A stretch of DNA of 64,000 bases from Cinnamomum chago (Eukaryota > Streptophyta > Magnoliopsida > Laurales > Lauraceae): the NCBI GenBank assembly GCA_038049695.1, contig CP142452.1:81386501-81450500 (forward strand), given 5' to 3'. Of this stretch, positions 1 through 10,306 are shown piece by piece. Positions within the stretch are counted from its first letter, which is position 1, and every line of letters starts with the position of its first letter. A model generated the notes under the pieces. It ran no database searches and had not been told where the DNA came from. It saw nothing but the letters and a program-made list of their open reading frames with translations. The position numbers were made by a program, and so were the translations under genes.

Positions 1-950
1 CCTCTTTGGCCTACCCATTTTTCTTGAGGCGCTATCAGCCTACATAGATGAACTTTTCCTCACCAATATCATATATAGTTGTCCTGAGTTGGACATGTCC
101 AAACCATCTCGAATAAGTCTCTTTTAATTTATCATTTATTGATACTACTTATAAGTTCTCTTGAGAATGTGCTCAATTTTTATTCTACCTAGTTTTATCA
201 CACACCATCTCAGCATTCTCATCTTTACTACACTCATTTTTCACATATGTTGTTTCCTGTCCAATATTCTGCTCCATAAGTTGTAACTGATCTATTCATT
301 GTCATGTATAATTTTTTCATTTAATCTTATTGGTTGTGCGCCAATCACAAAGCACTCTAGAAGGAGTCTCCACTTTAACCATCCAACACTATCTTATGTT
401 TAAAATCCTCCTCAATATCTTGTTAGTTCTGTGCCATGGGAAGGAATCTCTTTAAGGTATCTCTTGAGCTTCAATCCACAACACCAAAAACAGGAAATTG
501 GAACGGAAAAGCGTTCCCAATCCTTGCGTTCCTAATCCGTTAAACCGTTCCAAAAACAGGAAATTGGAACGCTTTAACGGATTAGGAACGGTTGGTACCA
601 AATTGGAACGGAAATTGGAACGCTTTTGGAACGGTTTAACGGATTAGGAACGGAAGGATTATGAACGCTTTTCCGTTCCAATTTCCTGTTTTTGGTGTTG
701 TGATCTCAAGACAATTTTATCTCTTTGCGCATTTCTATTGAAGTTACAATTTATCTATTCTATTTTAGTACGACTTATTTTAAAGCAGTTGGATTCTAAA
801 GCCTCTGGCTATCTTTTAGATTTCACATTTACACTATCTCGGGATTCATTACTATATATCATTAGCGAAGAAAATACTCCAAGGTGCCTCCTCTTAGATG
901 AGCACTTACAGCTAGACCATGGGAAAAATGATGGGACAACGCTGACTCTT
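1..950 (-). mobile_element. Degenerate RTE-type LINE reverse transcriptase relic
   Basis: Reading the minus strand gives decayed pieces of a plant LINE reverse transcriptase in the correct order. About 855-890 holds APWSIFFANDI, matching the catalytic F-A-D-D block with the first D changed to N. About 361-390 holds VGWLKWR, and about 80-123 holds RWFGHVQLR from the C-terminal tail. Stops and frameshifts separate them. The same relic lies at 35,825-36,640 in copy 2, so it predates the duplication. Family assignment rests on motif resemblance only. Confidence 0.6.
477..702. mobile_element. 226-bp foldback MITE with 3-bp target duplication (copy 1 only)
   Basis: Copy 2 reads straight through this site (about 36,260), which gives the empty allele. 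The insert starts CACAACACCAAAAACAGG and ends with the reverse complement. The terminal arms pair for about 40 bp, and the interior also consists of inverted and direct repeats of GGAACGG and TTTAACGGATTAGGAAC. ATC is duplicated at 474-476 and 703-705. A 3-bp duplication with CACNA-like ends suggests a CACTA- or PIF/Harbinger-type non-autonomous element. It is non-coding. Confidence 0.8.
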
Positions 951-3600
951 TGAATGGCCTGCGAATAGAAGGTCGTAAAAAAAATGCATCACTTGCATAA
1001 AAAAAATGCATAACTAGTTCACTTTCAAAGTGAGAGGACAAATTTTGAATAAACTCTAGTCTAGTTTAAATTTCTGTCTATGTGGGGACAATCATATACA
1101 CTATCAAATAATGAATTAGGGTCGTGTTTACTTTAAGCAAGCGAGTTACAATTTTACAGCTGTGACATCAGTTGGCCCTACTTCTTGTCATTCTATATTT
1201 ATTTTTGAGTTTTGATTTTTGTATCTGATAGTTCTCTCTTTGCAAGTGATTTTAGTTTGTCACTTCCTTACCACTGAGGAAAAATGTTTGATTCTATGAT
1301 CATGCATGTTCGTGTGTTCCTTGCTTTTATATCCGATCATATCTTTGTTCAAGCTTGTGTTTTGAAATAACAGTCGATGTATCAAAGGAACAGCTAGAAA
1401 ATAAGTCCAAGATAATACCACAAACTAGAAGAGGAGTCAAGAGATTTACATGGTTCAACATATTGCTTACGCCGTATGGTGATATGACAGCCAAAGGTGC
1501 TGCTTCCTTTTTTGTCACTAGAAAAATAAGCGACCACAAAACTTCAAGTCTCTCTCTTCCTTATAGAGAACTCCTTTCAAACCTAGAGAACATTGTGTAT
1601 TACTTTTTTTTGGGTTTTCCTTCTTCAAGGGTGCGTTTTTTGCCTAGGACCACGGTTTGCACAAGAAAGTTGTAGGTTTAAAACTATACTACCACACTGG
1701 GGTTACAGGGGAGTTTATCCGGCTCTCCTTTGGGCTTGAAGGGATTAGTCCAGCTCAAAGGGTTGCGAACCTTCTGAAAGCCAAAAAAAAAAGGTGCATT
1801 TTTTAGCGGATGGCATTCTGAGGTAGAGAAAAAAACTCGTTTTATTTTTTATTTTTTTATTTTTTTTGTGTAGCCCACTTTTTCATTGTTTGGTGTGACG
1901 TATTTTTTTTCTCTCAACATCGTATTTGAATAATATAGATTCTTGTTTGTAAGTGGAATTTTGTGGTTCTGCAATTAAAAGCTGGTCCATTGGTAAAAAA
2001 GAAAGAAAAAAAGAAAGGAAAACGAAGGTGGATCCATAATTTCTTTCTATTATAGTTTTTAGTTTTCCACAGGATGTTGCAGAATCAAAATGAGAAAATA
2101 TGCTAGAGCTTGGCTAAAATGGATCTCATGAGATGGGTTGATCGTCTTATCAAATCAAAACCACATCACTATCACCTTTGATGTGGGTGGAATTTTTTAT
2201 GGCTCTGATTAGATGATTATTAATGTAGATGTAGAGAGAGTAGAATAAGACTCTTGCATCTAAATGTGATTAGGATTCTTATTCTACTTAAAATACAATC
2301 ATTGGATGATTTCTTGCTAATAACTCTCAACACCTAACAAAAAAAAGAAGACGGGTTATCTAACAACAGCCACAAATCTGAATCTGGTTATCTAACATCG
2401 AATTGCCACCAACCGTTTAAGCCAGTGGTAGTCAATCCTACTACATCAACGATTGGATCAATAATGCTTGGACATAATGCATTCTTCTGTCACCATTGAC
2501 ATGGGTGGATTTTGGATATGTCATATCCATGAAGACTTTTTTTTTATGAACCCCCCCCCCCCCCCGCGCGAAATGACAAGACACTTTTGGCTGACATTAA
2601 GCTCACATGAACAACTAGAGACTGATTCCTGCCAATTCTTTATAGCACCGATGGTGAGGGACCTGCACCGGAAGTGTGGTTGTGGCTTCTCTCACACACA
2701 CACATTTCTATCCTATGAACACTTTTTGTGCACGCCTCATAGTGGGGCTCACTTGATGACCCATTTTAATGAACCACACATACGGGACGCTCTTAAATTA
2801 TATTGGTCCCTTTTTTTATACCCATAAAAATGGATTGTACAATAGGATTGATGAGTTAATTTTTAAAGGAGTGAAACTTTTTTGCCATTGATGAAGGGGA
2901 TTAGGATGATTAGATGAGGCCCATATTTTGTGCGAATATAGGCTTCAACCAAATGAAGAGATCCTCTCCGGTCCCATCCCCAAGTGGGGCCCCACAGAGA
3001 GGTCGTGTGCACTAAATAAGCCGCCTATCCTGAATGGCCATTGAATTGATGGAATTACAAGGAGCCATTTTATCCGGAACTGTAAAAAAGATCATAGACA
3101 GCTAGTGGCCTTAAGAATAAGAGCAATATAGTCATATTCTTTTAGCCTTGAGGACGTGTGCTGACGATTACTTTGCCTACCTTAGTCAAGAGACTGTTAT
3201 ATAATAACAATTATGCTGAAACAAGGTTCACACTAGGCTATTTTAGCAAGCATGATCTCAGACTTAAAGACTGAAAGCATGCATCCACACTCAAACGTTA
3301 ATAGTAACAAACTTTAAATGGGTGGATATATATACATGATCATATATGGCTGCTGAGTCCATGTTTTGACTGTAAGGTCTGGTTAAAAAAGCAAGTATTT
3401 AAACATAATTTGTAAATTTAATAGATGTGTTTTTCGTTGATTCCAATATGGATGTATGTAGAAATTCTTTTTGTGTCTTTTCTTATGATAATTCTGTAAT
3501 GCGATTCTGTTTTACAATGAGATTGGAGATTTGGAGATGACCAGCACTTTTTATTGGATTTCAAAACCGTTTTTCAACTTACATGATTGTGAAAATTTGC
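951..3600. other. Gene-free upstream region of CslE copy 1
   Basis: No credible gene. ORFs here (for example 1,355-1,675 and 2,468-2,827) do not survive alignment with copy 2, where the same stretch has frameshifts and indels. About 1,930-3,250 resembles 6,790-7,700 of the same copy (see findings). A C15 run at 2,551-2,565 is a poly(A) run at the corresponding place in copy 2 (about 38,682). Confidence 0.6.
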
Positions 3601-5790
3601 AGATGAAGGTAGATGGATTACCCATTGAAACCCAACAGGACCAGACCTGTCACAAGTTCCCTGACGCACAACCATGAGGCCATGTTACTGTGCATTGGCT
3701 GTAGGATCAGGTGGACCCCACTAATGTTTGATCAGGACTGTAGATCCGGTAGTGGACCCTCAGGTGATCTAAAGGACGCTGGACCCGTGGGCAGCGGACC
3801 CCGTTTGGGCCATCATCCAGTAGCTTGATCAGCAAAGGACGTGTTTAAGGGGAAAAATCAGTTTGGACATCAGACGGTGATGGGACCCACTGGGTTGTTT
3901 GATCATAGATTTGGGCCGACCCTTTTGCCATACACGGCTGGGTGACGTTGTGTGTGAAGATGATCTGGGTGTTTGATCACCGGGACCCACGATTTTAGCA
4001 ACTTAATGTCGCAGGCGAGAGGCTCGGTTTTGTTGAAGGCGTTCTGTTACAGAACGTGCAGGTGAAGGAATGAAGTTCGGTGATCCAGGGGTGTATGGAA
4101 AGTGTGGATATGTGTTGACCCAGGTACTTCCTAAAGAGAGAATGACATGTGGGGATGACTTTTAATATAAAAAGTGGGAAAAGATAGGGGATGAGATATT
4201 AATAAAGGACCTGATGTAGCATGGGAGAACAGGAGAGAGAACGTGATGACTGGTGATGTGATCCATTTGACATTGAGTTCGGTTAATCATTTACTGATCC
4301 TTTTAGTTTATGGAAATTAGGAAAAAGGCCTAGTTGTTTTATAAACTCAAATTACACCTTTAGCTTATTTTGAATGTAGAAAATGTTTTGGGATGGAACT
4401 TCGGGTTTTCTAAAATTATAAATTAAGATTTTGATTTATCATTATTTGTAAATTAAATATTAAATTATATCTTTGGCTTTTAATGTGTTAAACATTAGAT
4501 TTTTATACTTTGTTAATTGGATTTTTGGACCTGAGTAAATACCGTTCAGGCAAATGGTATCTTACTAACGTAGGGTTTAGTACTTCGTATTACCTCGAAA
4601 AAATCCTAATGAACTCGAACTCAACACATCTCTATTGGAGAACCCTTAATTGGGTCTATGCACCATTGATGGAGAAGGGACGCGTCAATCTTTTATCTAT
4701 TAGAGATCCTTGTGGTTGTTGGGTATGAGATCTTATGTTTGACCTTAGGATCGATTCGTATCTATGTCTTAACCTTCGCATGCATACATATATGTTGGTT
4801 TAGGATATGCACTCCTTTAGATGCATACCCTATTATGTTATGGACTATAAAGTGACTTGGCAAATTTTGTATGACGATTTGATTATGATATGGAATGTGG
4901 AATGGCCAGCACTTTGCTTTGACTTAGGACTCTTGCGTTGGAGCTTTATTATTCAGGTCTATTATACTTATATGTTTATGTTTATATGGGTCATTTATGG
5001 ATGATTGCAGAACGATATATGAACAGTTGATCACCGATGTGACCAGATCACTTATAATCCGCTATAAATGTGAACATGTTATCCTGTATTTTTAATTTGA
5101 TCGGTTTATGACCACCGACGTTATGGACGGGCTTTCCCGATTTATTTAGGGCTGACCACCCAAAACGGGGACACTTGCCTTCGTATGAATCATATTGCTC
5201 ATTTTGCTTTGTTTCAATTATATTATACGTTCTTTCTTGTCATTATCATTATTTCTATATGATCACACTTATCTATATTCTTCTTCTTGTTGTATTAAAT
5301 TTCGAATTATGATTATGTTCTTACTATTTACTTTGTAATATTTGGTGCATAGGTACCGAGCCTTACTTTACAGAAGAGACGGAGGAGGGTTAAACGTTTC
5401 AAACATTTGAGTCAACTGACGAACTCGAGTGGGATGCTGGAAATGGCTTTGAAGCCGTCTGAGCCAACACAAGAGAGAACGTCATCTTAGAATTTCTTTA
5501 GATGAACTTTCTTTAATGATAAATTTTTCCTTAGTAATTGTTTGATTTATCCTGCAACTTTAATTATTATTACTCATCTGATAATTATATTGGGTTACAT
5601 TTATGAACTTTGAATATCAATTGAATGAAGCTTCCGTTGCATTTAATGAAACTTATTTTGACTCACCACAGATTGAAAATTTTGTGAGTCCACTTTTGGA
5701 AGCTTGTGTTGTATTAAACACAGAAATTTAAATTTAAATTTAAATTTTTACCTTTTTTTTAATTCTTATTTAGAGAAACGTGACATTTAA
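3600..5790 (+). mobile_element. Old LTR-like relic related to the LTR at 21,153-24,018
   Basis: An identical 21-bp block containing GGTGCATAGGTACCGAGCC occurs at 5,342-5,362 and at 23,550-23,570 in the LTR of the 3.25-kb element. In both places it is followed by an acidic reading frame beginning GTEPYF. The relic also ends in an LTR-like CGTGACA near 5,780, as does the younger LTR at 24,018. The left edge is not resolved and no internal coding domain is present, so a solo LTR is the simplest reading. Copy 2 carries it at about 39,740-41,890. Confidence 0.45.
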
Positions 5791-8589
5791 CATGGTTGTA
5801 AAATAACAACTTCCCGTTGTTATTCTGGTCTGTTCTGTGTCCCTTTTTCTAAAAACCTTCATTTTTAATTGCTTTTTGGGTATTCCTAACGTATAGAGGC
5901 AGGATGACAGGACCTTTAGCTATGAGACAATTTGACTGTTTCATCAGTCTTTAATGCCATAACGTAGACGACTCATGGACATCACCATGATGGTGATGGC
6001 CACTGTACATCAACAATGTAAGGTTTAATGTCTTATCTGTGGCATTGTAATTGACACGCAGAGAAAACGACACTACCATGGCCAGTACATTAGACGTGAA
6101 TGGTCATCGTGACCACACATGTAGTACTGTTGATAATGACGGATTGAGCTCACTAATTTAAATTACTTTCTTCTTTTTTTATTTTTAGTTTTACTAAATT
6201 TATTTTAGATGTAATTTTAGAAAGCCCAATTAAATAATATTCTTGTTGACTAATTTTAGAGAATTAAGAAAATTTACTTTTATTAGATTGATGGGAAGAA
6301 ATCTCTCTACGATTTACCTATATATATTGTTTTTCAGTCCTCTCTCTTTTCCTACAAAATCTGAAAAAGTACCTATCAATTTTATGCATGTATCAGATAT
6401 TACACAATATACATCGATCGTTTTGTCAATGTTAATTTGTCTTTATCCATTTGCCATCTAATTGACAGGCACATTGAAATGATTGGAAGGTATAGATTGT
6501 GTTAGTGCTTCTTTACAAACAAAAGGGTTATCTTAACAGGCCTCTACCATGTATGAGCTAGTTTTTCTTTTTTCTTTTTCATTTTTTAATTTATCAGTTG
6601 AGCCTCCACCATGTATGAGCTAGTTTTTCTTTCTTTTCTTTTCTTTTTTCATTTTTTAATTTATCAGTTGAGCCTCCACCATGTATGAGCTGTTTTTCTT
6701 CTTCTTTTTTTCATTTTTTAATTTATTAGTTGAATAACTTGAGTTCCAACAATTTCTAAGAAAGTGACCTAGTCCGCATCTCATCCCACCAGTCAAGATT
6801 CTTGTTTGTAAATGAGATTTGTGGTCCTAAAATTAATAGGGGGGCCCACAATTTCTATCTATTTTATTTAGCCTGTATTTTTCATAAGATATTGTGGAGT
6901 CAAAAGTGGGATGAACTACAAGAGCATGGTCAAAAATTGGATCTGAGATGGGTTGATCATCTCAACAAACCAAAACCACATTACCTTTTTGTAGGAAATC
7001 GTGTGGCCCGCATGCCACGAGTCCCACGTCAGATCAAGCAGGGCTGATGCCAACAGAGAATACAATCTCACTTAATTGGTGTGGATGGATCGTTTGTGAC
7101 GGTTCCATTTAGATAGGTTTGCCGTGGATGTAGACCAATGACGATGTCCGATCTATAAAACCTCATTATATAAACCCCACCATCAGATTTTCCACAATCA
7201 ATCGAGATTAGTGACATTAATTAAGCAGCCAAAAGTCTAAACTTTGAATGTCTAACCATCCACACTGAAAACACCTTAATTTTGGGCAGCCTCCAACCAC
7301 CAAGCAAGTGGCAGTTGTGACTTGTGACTGTGAGTCCCACAAATTACTGATTGAATTAATACAACTTAAGATAACTACTTCTCTTTGTATATATATCTAT
7401 TAGTTGAACTTGTTATAAAAAAATTGTATTATCTTGTCTTTTACTACATTTGTCACGTATCTTAAAACTTACCTACTCCACATGGTGGACCACCCAGCCA
7501 AAATAATAGAACACTTTATTGATATAGTCATGTTATAGGCCTTCATTTCTTACAGGCATTCTGCAGAGATGATAAACTGACTCTAGCAACAAAAGTAAGA
7601 GCAATAGTCATTTTTTAAGCTTTTGAGGGCATGTGGCTGATAATCACTATATCCCTGCTGCATTAGTCAAGATTGCCAATTAGTATAATTATAATAGAAG
7701 TTTTATAAAAAGAGCCATACGAGTCTAACTTGGCAAGGTGCGAGTCTTGACTTGGTCCTAAACCTTGAATCTGAGTTTCAAATGTACTTTGATCTTTAAA
7801 CTGGTGGACTCGAGCCTGCCCTTTCATTAGACCGCCAGACTCAAATTTGAGATCTGGGCTCTGCAGATTCAGGTTTAGATAGATAGATATTCAAAGTCTG
7901 AATCAAACATTTTACGTTGAGTCCTAACAATATGTAATATTTTAATAGCACTTTCTTTCAAATGTGGCCCAGGAGGCGTTCTTTTATGACCAGTGAAAAT
8001 ATTATGTGGGCCATCTTCGACCTGGATGACATGCAGGATTCCATGTATCTGTGATATAGAACATTCATTTAATGGGGTACACTGAGGATAATGCATTTGA
8101 CCAAAACAACTTAGATTAGATAAGCTCTCAAAACTTCCAACTAACTTATGAAAATATTTAGTTATGAATAGTAAAAAGAAAATAACTATCCACTTTCCAT
8201 GATAGCAAAACTACATAAGCAAGTGGGATCATTCCTTGGTCATAGCTCTGAGGGCGAGGTCCTTCATAATAGGCTGTGTTTGTGGCTGTGTGAGTATTTA
8301 CCAGAGGAAAAGAATTTCTGGTTGGAACATCATGGTAACAATATTAGTCACCTAATAAAAGACAGACAGTAATTTGATATTTTAGTGTCAGTCATTCTAA
8401 CTACGCACATAAACACTGATAACACTCAAACCTTAGTTTAATGTAACTTGTAAGGGATGTAACTTGTAAGGGAAGGGTGTTTTTCTCCTTACAAAAATGT
8501 GTTGCGTAAAAAATGGATCTATGGCTGCTGGCTAAGGTACTTTGACTGATATTATAATTTGTTTAGTATAGATGGTCGTATGTTTTACC

Positions 8590-8624
<35 letters not shown>

Positions 8625-8627
8625 AAG
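5791..8627. other. Gene-free upstream region with AT microsatellite
   Basis: Intergenic, aligned with copy 2 at 41,890-44,600 except for 7,491-7,796, which in copy 2 is replaced by a foldback-like block. It ends in an (AT)n tract at about 8,596-8,620. No coding signal that both copies share. Confidence 0.6.
6541..6735. repeat. Tandem 60-70-bp repeat, three units (one unit in copy 2)
   Basis: Three successive units each carry CCACCATGTATGAGCT, a pyrimidine-rich run, then TTTTTTAATTTATCAGTTGA (unit 1 has CTACCATG, unit 3 has a small deletion). The corresponding place in copy 2 (42,571-42,630) holds a single unit, so copy number changed after the duplication. Non-coding. Confidence 0.8.
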
Positions 8628-9307
8628 CAGTGGCGGATCCAGGATTCAAAATCACTGGGGGCACGATTAAGTAGTAGGGCCCTCGGAATTTTTTTTTTGG
8701 GTTATTTATATGATTGCAAATGATTTTTTCTTCTTTTTTTCTTCATACTTGAGAAAAAACAATACACAAAAAAAATAGTGGACCTTTTACATACACTATC
8801 AGTAACTAATACACAAAAAGGTGCATTCAAAGACAGATAGTTTGTACATTTCCACTGCATTGCAAATCATGCCTAGCAAGGACAAATAGTGTGCAGATTT
8901 ACCTCAAACCTTTTATATGGAACAAATATAATATAATAATTTCAAGCAATAAAACAAAACATATTTATTTATCACAATTGTTCTCTACGAGTTTTCATAT
9001 TCTGAAAAAGTTCTATTACAATATCATTAGTAATTGTTCCAAGCAACTCTTTTTCTATAAAACATACAAGACAATCATTCATAAATTAATCACTCATTCG
9101 ATTGCGCAAGCCCCCAGTGGATATATACTGGACCTGATAAGTGATAACTTTTCATTGGGGGGCCTGGTTCAATGTCACTGGGGGCCCAAAAAATTCATTG
9201 GGGGCCTTATGAAGAAAATTAGTGGGCCTCACCATAAGTATAAGTAAAACTTATAAAATCCACTGGGGGCCCAGGCCCCCAGTGGATGTATACCAGATCC
9301 GCCTCTG
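8628..9307. mobile_element. Non-autonomous hAT transposon, 680 bp (copy 1 only)
   Basis: The ends are CAGTGGCGGATCCAGG and CAGAGGCGGATCTGG (reverse complement of the right end), a typical hAT terminus. The 8-bp duplication TGTGTAAG flanks it at 8,620-8,627 and 9,308-9,315. The interior has several copies of CACTGGGGGCC-like subterminal motifs. Copy 2 has no insertion here. An ORF at 8,891-9,247 has low-complexity, AT-driven composition and no transposase motif, so the element is a non-coding deletion derivative. Confidence 0.88.
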
Positions 9308-9359
9308 TGTGTAAGGGGTCCCTACTCATATCTTTCATATAAGGTTAGAAATATCTCTC

Positions 9360-9930
9360 ATAGGAGATGCCGAGATCTCTCCTTATATATATATATATAT
9401 GAGAGATAAGGTGTGGCCCTTACATCTATGTTTAATGCCAACCACTTAGGACTCACCCCTATCTCTCATATAAAGTAAGAGATATTTTTGATAGGAGCAT
9501 CTCATTTATATATATATATATATGAGAAATATTCAAGTAAGGGATTCTCTCACCATGTGTGGTGAGGGACTCCCCTTTTTAGGAAGGTTTCAAGTACAAA
9601 AAGGTTTTTGTATTTGAAGGGAGTATACCCTTTTGTACTTGAAACCTCTCCAAAAAAGGAGTCCCTCACCATGAATCTCTCACTTGAATACCCTATATAT
9701 AAAAGAGAATATTTATGTGCATCTATCCTTCACCATGGGGTAAGGGACACTTACATAATTGGAAATATTTATGTGCAAAAGAGGAAGAGGAAAAGTCATA
9801 TATGGTCATATGCAGAAAAAGAATATATGGTTTTTCCTCTTTTATAAATGAATATTTTCAATTATGTAAGTGTCCTTAACCCATGGTGAGGGATGGATGT
9901 ACATTAATATTCATATATATATATATATAT
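9360..9930. mobile_element. Cluster of foldback MITEs forming the CslE copy 1 promoter region
   Basis: At least two adjacent foldbacks are visible. One (about 9,533-9,704) has arms from TTCAAGTAAGGGATTCTCTC to the complementary CTCTCACTTGAATACCC. The second (about 9,708-9,923) has arms around GTGCATCTATCCTTCACCATG and CATGGTGAGGGATGGATGTAC. Both families share a GTCCCTCACCATG core. (TA)n tracts separate them. The last foldback ends about 45 bp before the CslE start codon, so the proximal promoter is largely transposon-derived. Copy 2 has the equivalents at 45,056-45,228 and 45,248-45,470. Confidence 0.75.

Positions 9931-9968
<38 letters not shown>
9912..9968 (+). promoter_or_regulatory. TATA-rich stretch and (GA)n 5' leader of CslE copy 1
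   Basis: An alternating TATATA run (9,914-9,932) is immediately followed by about 17 GA units ending just before the GGC at the start codon (9,970). A TATA run plus a GA-rich leader is a plausible core promoter and 5' UTR. GA tracts are known binding sites for plant BBR/BPC factors. The transcription start is not established by the sequence. Confidence 0.5.
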
Positions 9969-9969
9969 C

Positions 9970-10269
9970 ATGGGATTGGGAAGAGAAGGAAGCAGAAGAG
10001 ATGAGCAGCACTTTCCTCTGTTTGAAACAGAGGAAGCAAAGGGTACTGCGAGTAGGATTAGTTACAAGTTGTATGTTGGTTCAATATTTGTTGGTGTTTG
10101 TTTGATTTTGGTGTACAGAGCTATTTATATCCCAAGAGAAGGAGAAGGGAGATGGGCATGGATAGGAATGTTTGGAGCAGAGCTTTGGTTTTCTTTCTAC
10201 TGGCTTCTCACCCAATTCTCCCGTTGGAATCCTGTCTATCGCTCCACCTTCAAACAAAGGCTCTCACAA

Positions 10270-10306
<37 letters not shown>

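Noticed and set aside
1355..1675. A 106-codon ORF as a gene
   Set aside because: The equivalent stretch in copy 2 (36,870-37,170) is disrupted by frameshifts and a deletion, with no sign of protein-level constraint.
6541..6735. A CRISPR-like array
   Set aside because: The three units are contiguous tandem copies with low-complexity pyrimidine tracts in plant nuclear DNA, without spacer-repeat structure.
8891..9247. A 118-codon ORF as a gene
   Set aside because: It lies wholly inside the non-autonomous hAT element, has AT-driven composition and no transposase motif, and is absent from copy 2.
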